The notes under the pieces: model-generated | Told to the model about the DNA's origin: nothing | What the model saw: the letters and a program-made list of their open reading frames with translations, nothing else | Databases searched by the model: none | Translations under genes and position numbers: made by a program | Origin: Clostridium sp. | Lineage (GTDB): Bacteria; Bacillota; Clostridia; Lachnospirales; Lachnospiraceae | Assembly: GCA_023667695.1 (NCBI GenBank) | Contig: JAMOZY010000003.1 | Span: forward strand, 124,001 to 188,000 | DNA length: 64,000 nt | Direction: 5' to 3' | Shown here: positions 32,856 through 42,814 of the stretch, piece by piece | Numbering within the stretch: the first letter of the stretch is position 1 | Layout: the number at the start of each line of letters is the position of its first letter

Positions 32856-34430
32856 CTACGAGTTTTTCTTTTGTATCGACACAATAGTCTCCACATGCCC
32901 GCTATGCCCGAACTGGTCATACACCGCAGCCTTCTTCACCTCATACCCCAGCTCTCCGAACCGCTTCACATCCCTTGCCAGGGTCGCTGGGTCACAGCTC
33001 ACATACACCAGACGCTTCGGTGCCATGGCCGCAATCGTCTGCAGCAACACTTCCTCACAGCCCTTTCTTGGCGGGTCCACTACTACCACATCCGGATGTC
33101 CTCCGGCATTCTCCCCCCTCCGGTAAAATTCCGGCACAACCTCTTCCGCCTTCCCACAGAAGAACTCCGTATTATCGATTCCGTTCAATACCGCATTCTC
33201 CTTAGCATCCTCTATCGCCTGCGGTACAATTTCCACTCCATAGACCTTCTTCGCCTTTTTCGCCAGACACAGGGAAATTGTTCCGATTCCACAATACATA
33301 TCCCAAACCACTTCTTGCCCACTCAAATCCGCATATTCCAGTGTCTTCGCATATAACAGCCTGGTCTGCTCCGGATTCACCTGATAAAAAGACATGGGAG
33401 AAATCCGAAAACAAATATCTCCGATATAATCTGTAATAAACGCTTCTCCCCACAGGGTCTTGCAGGTATCACCCAGAATCCGGTTGGTCTGCTCCCGATT
33501 TCGGTTGATGGTAAGACTTTTCAAAACAATTTCTCCAGCATCCGTTTTCCTGTCCATCCGCCCCTTACCATTATACAGCTCTACCGCCCTCCGCATATGC
33601 TCTGCCAGTTCAGTGCTACAGTCCTTCTCGATATCACCCGGCTTCTTCCCTGTCCTTTTGGATAGGGAGGCAGAGGGTAAATCTGCTCCATTCATCACCA
33701 CGCATACCATCAGCTCACCGGTAGCAAATCCCACCCGGGTCAGAACATGCCGTACCAGTCCTTTATGCTGCACCTCATCATAGATAAAGGTACCTGTTTT
33801 ATCCTGCCAGTCCTGCAGCCACACGCGCAGCTCCTTCAATATATACGCATTCACCGGATGTCCGATTTCACAATCCTCCAGATTAATAATAGAATGGGTC
33901 CTGCCTGCATAAAATCCAATCTGCACCCTTCCATTCTTATCCAGTCCCACCGGAAACTGCATCTTATTCCGATAACGATAGGGAACTCTCATGCCATGAA
34001 TCGGCTCCATCAATGCCCCGGCATTCTCCAGACCACCGATTCGTTCCAGACAGTTCCGCACCTTATTCCATTTATACTCCAACTGCTTTTCATAGGACAT
34101 ATGCATCAGCGTACAGCCCCCGCAGCTTCTTGCATTGGCACATGGCGCCTGTACCCGGTAAGGCGAAGGTGAAATGATTTTCTCCAGTCTTCCATAGGCA
34201 TACTGTTTTTTCATCTTTACAATCCGTACAGAAACAACATCCCCTACAACCGTATCCTTCACAAAAACTGCAATGCCTCTGGATTCCGGTTCTGCTTTCC
34301 TCTGATTGCTTCTTTCCTTCCCGGTAAAATCCTTCTCCGCCTTATCCGGAGCTTCCATAATATGACCGATACCTTCTCCGTCATTTCCCATATCCTCAAT
34401 CGTTATATTGTAGATTTCATTTTTCTTCAT
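32856..34430 (-). CDS. rlmD: 23S rRNA (uracil-5-)-methyltransferase, RlmD type
   Basis: A 524-residue enzyme. It has a TRAM domain (YNITIEDMGNDGEGIGHI), a cysteine cluster (CANARSCGGC) for a 4Fe-4S centre, and the RNA uridine methyltransferase domain with SFYQVNPEQTRLLY, DMYCGIGTISL, VVDPPRKGCEE and VSCDPATLARD (catalytic Cys). The product is m5U in 23S rRNA or tRNA; the exact site cannot be told between RlmD and TrmA-like enzymes of Firmicutes. An upstream in-frame ATG at 34442 is an alternative start. Confidence 0.9.
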   Translation of the reverse strand: MKKNEIYNITIEDMGNDGEGIGHIMEAPDKAEKDFTGKERSNQRKAEPESRGIAVFVKDTVVGDVVSVRIVKMKKQYAYGRLEKIISPSPYRVQAPCANARSCGGCTLMHMSYEKQLEYKWNKVRNCLERIGGLENAGALMEPIHGMRVPYRYRNKMQFPVGLDKNGRVQIGFYAGRTHSIINLEDCEIGHPVNAYILKELRVWLQDWQDKTGTFIYDEVQHKGLVRHVLTRVGFATGELMVCVVMNGADLPSASLSKRTGKKPGDIEKDCSTELAEHMRRAVELYNGKGRMDRKTDAGEIVLKSLTINRNREQTNRILGDTCKTLWGEAFITDYIGDICFRISPMSFYQVNPEQTRLLYAKTLEYADLSGQEVVWDMYCGIGTISLCLAKKAKKVYGVEIVPQAIEDAKENAVLNGIDNTEFFCGKAEEVVPEFYRRGENAGGHPDVVVVDPPRKGCEEVLLQTIAAMAPKRLVYVSCDPATLARDVKRFGELGYEVKKAAVYDQFGHSGHVETIVSIQKKNS

Positions 34431-34523
34431 TTCCCATACCATTCCATTTGCTTACCTTGGAGAAGCTTTCATAATTACATGCTGCTATTCATTTCCTAAG
34501 ATACTCTATATTTCAGCTGCTTA

Positions 34524-35471
34524 TCAGACATTCGGCTTCGATGTAGCTCTGAGATTACTCTCAAAATTCCGGTTATAACCCATCCAGCTGCCACTATCAT
34601 TTTTCTTCAATTCCTCAATAAATATCTGCATTTTTGCATCCGTATTATCTGCAAAGGATAGCGCCAATGCTTCAATCAGCGCCGGCTTCTTCGGCGAACC
34701 GAATTCCAATTCTCCGTGATGTGCCAGCACACAATGCTTTAATTCATTTCCCAGCTTCACCGGAAAGCCTTCGATTTCCTTCATCTTTCGGTCCAGCATA
34801 ATGGTACACATCACGATATGCCCTACCAGCTGTCCTTCGTCTGTATAATCATTCTCCGGAAACTCCGACAATTCTTCCACCTTTCCCAAATCATGACAGA
34901 TTGCTGCCGTCAACAGCAAATCCCGATTCAGAACCGGATACTGAGCGGCATAAAAGTCACACAGCTTTGTAACTGCCAGAGTGTGCTGCAGCAGCCCCCC
35001 GATAAATCCATGATGAATGGATTTTGCTGCGGAATGGGTTTTAAACCGTTCCGTAAACGCTTTATCCTGCACAAAAATCCCATCCAGCAGCTGATGAAGA
35101 TATGGGTCCTTCACACTGTTCATCAATTCCACCAGCTCCCGATACATCTTATCCGAATCAAACTCCGAGCATGGCATGTAATCCCCAACGGAATACTCCC
35201 CTTCCTGTGCTTTTCGCACCTGCTTAACATTCAACTGCAGATTATTTTGAAAGCTGACCACCTGTGCTGTAATGGCAATATAATCCATCGCTTCAAAATG
35301 GGCAATTCCATTATTCAAATCCCATATTTTAGCATCAATGGTTCCCGTTTTATCCTGTAGCAGCATAGAATAATAATTCTTCCCTGCTTTCGTCTGCAAG
35401 GCCTGCTTTGTCTTGCAGAAATAAATTGCGTTAATCATTTCACCTTCCCGCAGCTCATTTATATAATACAT
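34524..35471 (-). CDS. yhaM: 3'-5' exoribonuclease of the YhaM family
   Basis: A 315-residue protein. An N-terminal OB-fold (LLQDKTGTIDAKIWDLNN) binds nucleic acid and is followed by an HD phosphohydrolase domain with SIHHGFIGGLLQHTLAV, AAICHDLGKVEEL and LAHHGELEFGSPK, the metal-binding His and Asp residues. YhaM degrades RNA and single-stranded DNA from the 3' end. The start ATG 35471 follows GAAAGGGGA; longer in-frame starts are upstream of it. Confidence 0.9.
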   Translation of the reverse strand: MYYINELREGEMINAIYFCKTKQALQTKAGKNYYSMLLQDKTGTIDAKIWDLNNGIAHFEAMDYIAITAQVVSFQNNLQLNVKQVRKAQEGEYSVGDYMPCSEFDSDKMYRELVELMNSVKDPYLHQLLDGIFVQDKAFTERFKTHSAAKSIHHGFIGGLLQHTLAVTKLCDFYAAQYPVLNRDLLLTAAICHDLGKVEELSEFPENDYTDEGQLVGHIVMCTIMLDRKMKEIEGFPVKLGNELKHCVLAHHGELEFGSPKKPALIEALALSFADNTDAKMQIFIEELKKNDSGSWMGYNRNFESNLRATSKPNV

Positions 35472-35585
35472 ATGAATCCCCTTTCTGTCCGTAACGCATA
35501 TAGCATCAGTATACTCCAACCCCGGCTAATTCTCAACTCCCTTTCTGCCTACAGATTTTTCTAGACCACCTCCTATCATTAATGC

Positions 35586-35640
35586 TATAATACTCTTGAA
35601 AACATATCGTTCTAAGGTGCATTGCTTCGCGGAAGCAAGC
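35586..35640 (+). promoter_or_regulatory. Promoter and leader hairpin of mutS2
   Basis: TATAAT is at 35586-35591 with a weak TAGACC 18 bases upstream. In the leader, TTGCTTC (35622-35628) and GAAGCAA (35632-35638) form a 7-bp hairpin close to the ribosome binding site, which could affect translation. Confidence 0.4.
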
Positions 35641-35655
35641 GATTGGTACAAAGAA

Positions 35656-38034
35656 ATGAACAAACGTTCCTTACGAATATTAGAATACAATAAAATCATT
35701 GACATGCTGATTCCCTGTGCCGGTTCTCCTATGGGACAAACCCTGTGCAAGCGCTTAAAGCCATCCACAGACCAGACGGAAATCCGGAAACGGCAGGAAG
35801 AAACCAGGGATGCTCTATCCCGATTATACAAGCAGGGAAGTATCTCTTTCTCCGGCGTGACCGACATTGGCATGTCATTAAAGCGTCTGGAGGTAGGCGC
35901 CACCCTAAGCCCAGCCGAGCTGCTGGACATCGCCCGGCTGCTGGACAATACCTTAAGCGTCCGGCAATATGGCATTTCAGAAGAGGAAGCACAGGAGCCG
36001 GATTGCCTGGACTCCCGCTTTCTGGACTTAATGCCTCTGGAGCATCTCAGCCGGGACATCCGGCGCTGTATTCTTTCTGCGGATGAAATCGCAGATGATG
36101 CTTCCTCCGCCTTGAAGGCATTGCGACGCTCCAAAAAACAGATAAATGATAAAATCCACACCCAGCTTTTGAATATTGTAAACTCTCAGGATAACCGCAG
36201 CCTCCTACAGGATAATCTGGTTACCATGCGAAACGGGCGGTATTGTATCCCGGTGAAGCAGGAATACCGCAGCAGCGTTCCTGGTATGATTCATGACCAG
36301 TCCTCCAGCGGTTCTACCCTCTTTGTAGAGCCAATGGCGGTAGTCAATCTGAACAATGAATTAAAAGAACTGGAAAATAAAGAGCTTCTTGAAATCGAGC
36401 GGATTCTTGCCGGACTTAGTGAACAAGCTGCCTTGGAACGGAATACGCTCCAATGTAACGTAGCATTACTGACAGAGCTGGACTTTATCTTTGCCCGGGC
36501 AAAGCTTGCCAAATCATATCAGGGTACGGAACCGGTCTTTAATACCAGGGGCTTCATTCATATTAAGCAGGGCAGACATCCCCTTTTGGATAAGAATACG
36601 GTAGTACCCATTGACATTACGCTGGGGGATGCCTATACCATGCTGATTATTACCGGACCGAACACCGGAGGTAAGACCGTATCCCTGAAAACAGTTGGAT
36701 TATTTACCTTAATGGGACAGGCAGGTCTTCATATCCCGGCTTTTGAAGGCTCGGAGCTATGCGTATTCCGGGATGTATTTGCAGACATTGGAGATGAACA
36801 AAGCATTGAGCAAAGCCTCAGCACCTTTTCCTCCCACATGTCGAATATTGTATATATTGTCCAGCATTCCGCACCGGATACCCTTGTATTATTTGATGAA
36901 TTAGGCGGCGGAACGGATCCGGTAGAGGGTGCCGCCCTGGCTATCGCCATATTAAACCATCTCCGGACCCAGGGAATTCGCTGTATGGCAACGACCCATT
37001 ACAGTGAATTAAAGACCTTTGCCCTTTCTACGGAGGGAATTGAAAATGCAAGCTGTGAATTTGACCTTGCCTCCCTTCGGCCGACATACCGTCTGATGAT
37101 TGGTATCCCAGGAAAGTCCAATGCCTTTGCGATTTCCAGAAAATTAGGCCTTCCGGACTACATTATAGAAGCTGCCCGGTCTCAGATTGATACCTCTTCT
37201 CTGGACTTTGAAAGTCTGATTAGCGACCTGGAACGCAGCAAAAAAACCATTGAAGAGGAAGAGCAAAAGGCTGCTGCCTACCGGGAGGAGATTGCTGCTC
37301 TGCGGAACCAGTTAAAAGAAAAACAGGAATCTCTGGAACAGCAACGGGCGAAGCTTCTGAAAAATGCCAGGGAAGAAGCCATGGAAATCATAGAAGAGGC
37401 CAAGGAACTGGCAGACAGTGCCATACGAAAATACCAGAAATGGGAACGAAATCCGGCAAAAGCAGACAACAAGGCCATGGAAGCGGAACGCAGTAAGCTG
37501 CGGGATAAAATGAAAGCAATCAACGGTGATATCAGTAAGCCCAGGAAGCAGCGCCGTTCCCATCACAAGGCAGAGGACTTCCAAATCGGCGATACCGTAT
37601 ATATTATCAGTATGGATGCGACGGGTACGGTTCAATCCCTGCCGAATGCCAAGGGTGAAATCTCGGTTCAGGCCGGCATCCTTCACATCACCCTGCCGAT
37701 TACAGACTGCGAGATAACGGATGCACCTGTAGAAGAGACGCCAAAGCCGGTCAGAAGAAAATCCCAGTTGAACCTGGAGCGTGCTTCCTCCATACGACCG
37801 GAAATCAATGTCATTGGGCTTACTGTAGATGACGCTATTACAAAAATTGATAAATACTTAGATGATGCCCTTCTTTCCAATCTTTCACAGGTTACTATTA
37901 TTCACGGCAAAGGAACCGGAGCATTGCGAAAAGGCATTCATGATTACCTAAAGCGGCAAAAGCATGTAGCAGCCTTCCGGAACGGTGAATTCGGAGAAGG
38001 CGACATGGGAGTAACGATTCTTGAGCTTCAATAA
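35656..38034 (+). CDS. mutS2: Endonuclease MutS2
   Basis: A 792-residue MutS2. It starts NKRSLRILEYNKIIDML like other MutS2 proteins. The MutS core is followed by an ABC-type ATPase (Walker A GPNTGGKT at about 334-341, Walker B LVLFDELGGGTDP), a coiled-coil, and a C-terminal Smr nuclease domain (GLTVDDAITKIDKYLDDA, IIHGKGTGALRKGI). It suppresses recombination and rescues stalled ribosomes in other Firmicutes. The weak AAAGAA before ATG 35656 is the only ribosome binding candidate. A two-component system follows in the same direction. Confidence 0.95.
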   Translation: MNKRSLRILEYNKIIDMLIPCAGSPMGQTLCKRLKPSTDQTEIRKRQEETRDALSRLYKQGSISFSGVTDIGMSLKRLEVGATLSPAELLDIARLLDNTLSVRQYGISEEEAQEPDCLDSRFLDLMPLEHLSRDIRRCILSADEIADDASSALKALRRSKKQINDKIHTQLLNIVNSQDNRSLLQDNLVTMRNGRYCIPVKQEYRSSVPGMIHDQSSSGSTLFVEPMAVVNLNNELKELENKELLEIERILAGLSEQAALERNTLQCNVALLTELDFIFARAKLAKSYQGTEPVFNTRGFIHIKQGRHPLLDKNTVVPIDITLGDAYTMLIITGPNTGGKTVSLKTVGLFTLMGQAGLHIPAFEGSELCVFRDVFADIGDEQSIEQSLSTFSSHMSNIVYIVQHSAPDTLVLFDELGGGTDPVEGAALAIAILNHLRTQGIRCMATTHYSELKTFALSTEGIENASCEFDLASLRPTYRLMIGIPGKSNAFAISRKLGLPDYIIEAARSQIDTSSLDFESLISDLERSKKTIEEEEQKAAAYREEIAALRNQLKEKQESLEQQRAKLLKNAREEAMEIIEEAKELADSAIRKYQKWERNPAKADNKAMEAERSKLRDKMKAINGDISKPRKQRRSHHKAEDFQIGDTVYIISMDATGTVQSLPNAKGEISVQAGILHITLPITDCEITDAPVEETPKPVRRKSQLNLERASSIRPEINVIGLTVDDAITKIDKYLDDALLSNLSQVTIIHGKGTGALRKGIHDYLKRQKHVAAFRNGEFGEGDMGVTILELQ

Positions 38035-38051
38035 ATCTTTGGGAGGTTAAT

Positions 38052-38768
38052 ATGGAAAAACAACGTATATTGATTGTAGATGATGATGAACATATTGCGG
38101 AACTGATATCCCTTTATTTACGAAAGGAGTGCTTTGATACCAGAATCGAAGGAAATGGCGAAACTGCCCTGCAGGCGTTTCAGGAGTACCAGCCTCATCT
38201 GATTTTGCTGGATATCATGCTGCCGGGTATGGACGGCTATGAGGTATGCAGTCAGATTCGTAAGACCAGTCAGGTGCCTATTATCATGCTCTCGGCAAAA
38301 AGCGAGGTATTTGATAAGGTACTTGGGTTAAAGCTGGGGGCGGACGACTATATCATGAAACCATTTGATTCAAACGAAATGGTAGCCAGGGTACGCGCGG
38401 TTCTGCGCCGCTATCAGCCGGCACCTACACCGCCTGTTAATTCCAACATTACTTCTGCCTCTCATACCGGAGATTATGTGGAATATGACGGACTGATTGT
38501 AAACATTTCGAATTATACTACCACGATTAATGGCGAGGAATTAGACATGCCCCCAAAGGAATTAGAGCTTCTGTACTTTCTTGCCAGCCAGCCCAATCAG
38601 GTCTTTACCAGAGAGCAGCTTCTGGACGGCTTATGGGGATATGAATACTTCGGCGATACCCGTACCGTAGATGTTCATGTCAAGCGGATTCGTGAAAAGC
38701 TTCCGGAGAATCCGAACTGGGCATTAACAACCGTCTGGGGGGTCGGTTATAAGTTTGAGGTACGATAA
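38052..38768 (+). CDS. OmpR/PhoB-type response regulator
   Basis: A 238-residue regulator. The receiver domain has the acidic pocket VDDDEH, the phosphorylated Asp at residue 54 (LLDIMLPGMDG) and the Lys of MKPFD. The C-terminal winged helix (MPPKELELLYFLASQPNQVFTREQLLDGLWG, DVHVKRIREKL) binds DNA. It lies 18 bases behind mutS2 and shares its stop/start with the kinase gene. The stimulus is unknown. Confidence 0.93.
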   Translation: MEKQRILIVDDDEHIAELISLYLRKECFDTRIEGNGETALQAFQEYQPHLILLDIMLPGMDGYEVCSQIRKTSQVPIIMLSAKSEVFDKVLGLKLGADDYIMKPFDSNEMVARVRAVLRRYQPAPTPPVNSNITSASHTGDYVEYDGLIVNISNYTTTINGEELDMPPKELELLYFLASQPNQVFTREQLLDGLWGYEYFGDTRTVDVHVKRIREKLPENPNWALTTVWGVGYKFEVR

Positions 38769-40198
38769 TGAATAAGCGCTTTTTTGATAAAATTGCATTA
38801 AGCTATCTGGCTATCATTATGATTATATTTATAATGATTATTCTTTATGCATCCAATGCGACCCGCCAGAATCTGATTACGGAAAAGCAGACCACCCTGG
38901 CCAATCAGACCCGTTTCATATATGAAGAATATATTACCCTCTACCAGAATCAAAAGATTTCAGCGGAGGAATTACAGGATTTCTTCAACGATTTAGACCA
39001 TTCTCTGGATATCCGAATCTGGTACAGCGATGAAGATGGCAATATTCTCTTTCTCTCCCAGCCGGAACAATATGAAACCATTCCGGAAAACCTGCATGAC
39101 CTAGACAGCTCTGGTTTATTGTCCGGCAATTTTACCTTTATCGGAACCTTTTATGACATCTTTCCGGAAGAAATGCTTACCCTGGGAGGACCTGCAGACG
39201 GCGAAAATGTCGAGGCTTCCGGCATCCTTATCCTGCACGTTCCCTTCAGCCAGATTTCCGATATCATGAAGAATATGTTTCTGAACTTTTTTGTGCCGAT
39301 TTGTGTACTGATTATCCTTTCCATGCTGCTGCTGCTCTTCCTGTCCCGAAAGATACTGGTACCCTTGAACCAACTGAATCAGACAGCAAAGGAATATGCC
39401 GCCGGCAATCTGGAAATCAAGACCGGGATTCATTCGGATGATGAAATCGGAGAGTTAGCTTCCAATCTGGAATACATGGCTTCTGAATTGAACAAGCTGG
39501 ATGAGTACCGGAAGGCTTTCATTGCCAATATCTCCCACGACTTCCGCTCTCCTCTGACCTCCATTAAAGGCTATATCGAGGCTATGCTGGACGGCACGAT
39601 TCCAAGAGAAAATCAGGAGCATTATCTGAAGATTGTTCTTTCCGAAACCCAGCGTCTTGCCAAATTAACGAATGGTATGCTGGATTTGAATCAATCGGAT
39701 TTTTATGGTTTAAAATTGATTTTTTCTGATTTTAATATTAAAGAAATTATTGACGATACGATAGATGTTTTCGAGGGAATATGCACCAAACGGTATATCG
39801 TAATCCGAAAAAACTGTCTAACCACAAATACTATGGTTTATGCAGATAAAACAAAAATCCAGCAGGTCATCTATAATCTGGTGGACAATGCCATTAAGTT
39901 CAGTCCTCATGGAGCAACCATTACTATCACCGTTATGGATGCCATGGAACGATTATGGATTACCGTAAAAGATACCGGACAGGGCATCGAAAAAGAAAAG
40001 CAGTCCAAGGTATGGGACCGCTTTTATAAGATAGATTCTTCCAGAGGAAAGGATAAACAAAGCTCCGGCCTAGGGCTTTCCATCATTCGTGAAATTATCC
40101 GGGCCCATGACGAAACCATCACCCTGACCAGCACACCAGGTATCGGAAGTGAATTTACGTTTTCTCTTAAGAAAAGCTCTTCTACTCACCATTCATGA
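38768..40198 (+). CDS. Membrane sensor histidine kinase
   Basis: A 476-residue kinase. Two membrane segments (about 11-28 and 176-193) enclose an extracytoplasmic sensor of about 145 residues. A HAMP domain, the H-box FIANISHDFRSPL (His about 257), N-box LVDNAIKFSP, and G-boxes DTGQGIEKE and SGLGLSI follow. It pairs with the upstream response regulator. Its last 13 bases overlap the end of the convergent trmL gene. Confidence 0.93.
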   Translation: MNKRFFDKIALSYLAIIMIIFIMIILYASNATRQNLITEKQTTLANQTRFIYEEYITLYQNQKISAEELQDFFNDLDHSLDIRIWYSDEDGNILFLSQPEQYETIPENLHDLDSSGLLSGNFTFIGTFYDIFPEEMLTLGGPADGENVEASGILILHVPFSQISDIMKNMFLNFFVPICVLIILSMLLLLFLSRKILVPLNQLNQTAKEYAAGNLEIKTGIHSDDEIGELASNLEYMASELNKLDEYRKAFIANISHDFRSPLTSIKGYIEAMLDGTIPRENQEHYLKIVLSETQRLAKLTNGMLDLNQSDFYGLKLIFSDFNIKEIIDDTIDVFEGICTKRYIVIRKNCLTTNTMVYADKTKIQQVIYNLVDNAIKFSPHGATITITVMDAMERLWITVKDTGQGIEKEKQSKVWDRFYKIDSSRGKDKQSSGLGLSIIREIIRAHDETITLTSTPGIGSEFTFSLKKSSSTHHS

Positions 40199-40677
40199 TG
40201 ATGAAGCTGTCCCTGGAGCTGAAATTGCTGAAAATTCTGCTGCCGCATTGCTTCATATGTGACAATGGCAACGGAATTCGCCAGATTTAAGGAGCGGATA
40301 TCCGGCAGCATGGGAATCCGAATGCAATTCTCCTTATTTTCCAAAAGCAGCTCCTCCGGAATGCCGGCGCTTTCCCTGCCAAACATAATATAGCAATCTG
40401 CACCATAGCTTACTTCCGTATAAATCTGCCTGGATTTTGTAGTTGCCATATAAATGCAGTCTGGTTGATTCTGTTCTAAAAAATCCGGATAGCTTTCATA
40501 TGTAGTTACATCTACCTGGTACCAGTAATCCATACCGGCCCGCTTGATTTCCCGGTCAGACAGCCGAAAGCCAAGCGGCTCAATCAGATGAAGCCTGGCA
40601 CCTACTGCAAGGCAGGTACGCCCGATATTGCCTACATTGCCGCCCTGCTCCGGCTCGAATAAAACTATATTAATCAT
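40186..40677 (-). CDS. trmL: tRNA (cytidine/uridine-34-2'-O)-methyltransferase TrmL
   Basis: A 163-residue SPOUT methyltransferase. It shows LFEPEQGGNVGNIGRTC, GAGMDYW-like RAGMDYWYQVD, FGRESAGIPEELL and IPMLPDIRSLNLANSVAIVTYE, the trefoil-knot motifs of TrmL. It methylates the wobble base of tRNA-Leu. It ends the minus-strand run that begins with the VanW gene, 7 bases behind cheX. Confidence 0.93.
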   Translation of the reverse strand: MINIVLFEPEQGGNVGNIGRTCLAVGARLHLIEPLGFRLSDREIKRAGMDYWYQVDVTTYESYPDFLEQNQPDCIYMATTKSRQIYTEVSYGADCYIMFGRESAGIPEELLLENKENCIRIPMLPDIRSLNLANSVAIVTYEAMRQQNFQQFQLQGQLHHHEW

Positions 40678-40684
40678 ATCCGTC

Positions 40685-41152
40685 TTAGTCCTGCTTTACA
40701 CACAAATCCAGTTCTACAAAATCCGTGTCACTAATGAATATTGGAATACTCATATTGGCAACCGAGCCGGATACTTTAAAGTTGCCCTCGCACATGGTCG
40801 GCGGTGTAATATCGATTCCCACATTTTTAACAGAAAATGCGGTAGATGCATTTCCCATTATCATATTTCCCAATTCACAAATCGCGCTGGTCGAAATCTC
40901 ATCGAGCTGGGTCACTTCCATAAACATCATCTTTGAAGCGACTGCCAATGCCACATCACGCTTAAAGGCAAGTATAACCTGCCCCTGCATTTCACCGGTA
41001 ACACCAATCATAATGACAATCTCATCGCTGGTATAGCTTCCATTTCGGATGGTTGGTTTTCCAACACGGGGAGTCAAATTACATGCCTCACTGATGATTT
41101 TCGTCGCAGCCATTAAAAACGTATTCACATGTTCTGCATTAATTCTTGCCAT
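40685..41152 (-). CDS. cheX: CheX-like chemotaxis phosphatase
   Basis: A 155-residue CheC/CheX fold protein. The active-site pattern E-x-x-N appears in SAICELGNMIMGNAS; this and KVSGSVANMSIPIFI fit CheX, which dephosphorylates CheY. No other chemotaxis gene is in the window, so it may serve a distant pathway or a stand-alone response regulator. It stands 11 bases behind the aminotransferase. Confidence 0.85.
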   Translation of the reverse strand: MARINAEHVNTFLMAATKIISEACNLTPRVGKPTIRNGSYTSDEIVIMIGVTGEMQGQVILAFKRDVALAVASKMMFMEVTQLDEISTSAICELGNMIMGNASTAFSVKNVGIDITPPTMCEGNFKVSGSVANMSIPIFISDTDFVELDLCVKQD

Positions 41153-41163
41153 GGTTTCCTCCT

Positions 41164-42324
41164 CTACGATATCTTTTCAATAAAGTGCCGTATTCTTTCA
41201 AATGCTTCTTTCAACTCTTCAATGGAATATGCATAGGATATCCGCAAAAATCCTTCTCCACATTCTCCGAAGGCTGTACCAGGTACAACCGCCACCTTTT
41301 CCTGCTCCAGCAGCTTTTCTGCAAAGGCTTCACTGGTCATTCCATATTGTTTGATACATGGAAATGTATAAAAGGCTCCAAAGGGTTCAAAGCATCGAAT
41401 ATTCATTTCCTTATAAGCCTGCATCAGAAATTTTCTTCTCTGGTCATACGCCTGCCGCATCATCTCTATGTCTTTATCGCCATCCCGGACTGCATTGATT
41501 GCTGCATACTGACTATTCGTAGGTGCGCACATAATAGCAAATTGATGTATCTTCGTCATTTGCTCACAAATCAGCTTTGGCGCCAGAGCATATCCCAGCC
41601 GCCAGCCCGTCATAGCATAGGCTTTGGAAAATCCATTAATAATAATCGTTCTATCCCGCATATCCGGCAGGGATGCAATGGTAACATGCTTATCCTTGTA
41701 AGATAATTCCGCATAGATTTCATCGGATAATACATATAGGTCATATTTCCTTATCAACTCAGCAACCTGCTCCAAATCCTGCCGTTCCATGATAGCACCA
41801 GTAGGGTTGTTCGGAAATGGAAGGATGACTACCTTCGTCTTATCCGTAATCGCCGCCTCTAATTCCTCCGGGGTCAAACGGAATTCATTTTCCTCCTTCA
41901 AAGGAATCTGTACCGGCACTCCATCCGCCAGCTCTACACAGGGCAGATAAGACACATAACAAGGCTCCGGAATAATTACCTCGTCTCCGGGGTCCAGCAT
42001 GGCACGAAGGGCAATATCAATGCCTTCACTGCCGCCTACCGTAATCACACATTCCTTTACCGGGTCATAAGAAGCCTGAAATTTACGGGTATAATATTTG
42101 CAGATTTCCTCTCGAAGCTCCATCAAGCCGGCATTGGAGGTATAAAAGGTCTTACCCTTTTCCAGGGTATAGATGCCCTCATCCCGAATATGCCAGGGGG
42201 TATCAAAATCCGGTTCCCCTACGCCAAGAGAGATGGCATCCGGCATTTCGCTGACAACATCAAAGAACTTACGGATACCGGAAGGTTTAATTGTAACTAC
42301 TTTTTCTGATAATGGATTTCTCAT
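41164..42324 (-). CDS. Class I/II PLP aminotransferase
   Basis: A 386-residue fold-type I aminotransferase. FPNNPTGA, YVLSDEIYAELSY and the PLP lysine in NGFSKAYAMTGWRLGY are intact, and FLRISYAY supplies the substrate-binding Arg. It resembles aspartate or aromatic aminotransferases of Clostridia. Its start overlaps the Lrp regulator stop by ATGA, so the regulator probably controls or senses its amino acid. Confidence 0.92.
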   Translation of the reverse strand: MRNPLSEKVVTIKPSGIRKFFDVVSEMPDAISLGVGEPDFDTPWHIRDEGIYTLEKGKTFYTSNAGLMELREEICKYYTRKFQASYDPVKECVITVGGSEGIDIALRAMLDPGDEVIIPEPCYVSYLPCVELADGVPVQIPLKEENEFRLTPEELEAAITDKTKVVILPFPNNPTGAIMERQDLEQVAELIRKYDLYVLSDEIYAELSYKDKHVTIASLPDMRDRTIIINGFSKAYAMTGWRLGYALAPKLICEQMTKIHQFAIMCAPTNSQYAAINAVRDGDKDIEMMRQAYDQRRKFLMQAYKEMNIRCFEPFGAFYTFPCIKQYGMTSEAFAEKLLEQEKVAVVPGTAFGECGEGFLRISYAYSIEELKEAFERIRHFIEKIS

Positions 42325-42803
42325 GGCATTATTGCTAACCTTTCTGCTTTTGTATTATTCGTTAACCGCACTCCATGCTCCTTGTACTTCTTCAACACAA
42401 AGTGCGTTGCAGTCCCAACGACTGCCTCCATCGGCGCCAGCTTACCGGATACAAAAAGCGACACCTCTTTCATTGTCTTTCCCTTTATAATCACAGCAAA
42501 ATCATAGCCGCCGGACATCAAATATACCGTATCCACCTCCGGATAATTGGAAATCCGTTCTGCAATCTTATCAAAACCTTCTCCCCTCTGGGGCGTCACC
42601 TTTAATTCGATTAATGCCGTCACAAATTCACTTTCCGTTTTATCCCAGTCAATAATAGAAGTATAGCCACAGATGATATGTTCCTGCTCCATTGCCTTCA
42701 GTTCTGCCGTAACAGCCTCCTCATCCTCGCCAAGCATTGCCGCAATATCCTTTGCGGTCAATTTACAATTCTCTTCTACAAGATTCAGGATTCTCGTTCT
42801 CAT
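42321..42803 (-). CDS. Lrp/AsnC-family regulator
   Basis: A 160-residue regulator with an N-terminal HTH (LTAKDIAAMLGEDEEAVTAELKAME) and a C-terminal RAM domain (ALIELKVTPQRGEGFDKIAERI, YDFAVIIKGK). It binds an amino acid and regulates metabolism. The start ATG 42803 follows GAGGG. It overlaps the aminotransferase it likely controls by 4 bases. Confidence 0.9.
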   Translation of the reverse strand: MRTRILNLVEENCKLTAKDIAAMLGEDEEAVTAELKAMEQEHIICGYTSIIDWDKTESEFVTALIELKVTPQRGEGFDKIAERISNYPEVDTVYLMSGGYDFAVIIKGKTMKEVSLFVSGKLAPMEAVVGTATHFVLKKYKEHGVRLTNNTKAERLAIMP

Positions 42804-42814
42804 CTTATTCACCC

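Noticed and set aside
35526-36161. A minus-strand open frame of 211 residues
   Set aside because: It is antisense to the start of mutS2 and is rich in Ser and Arg, as shadows of coding DNA often are.
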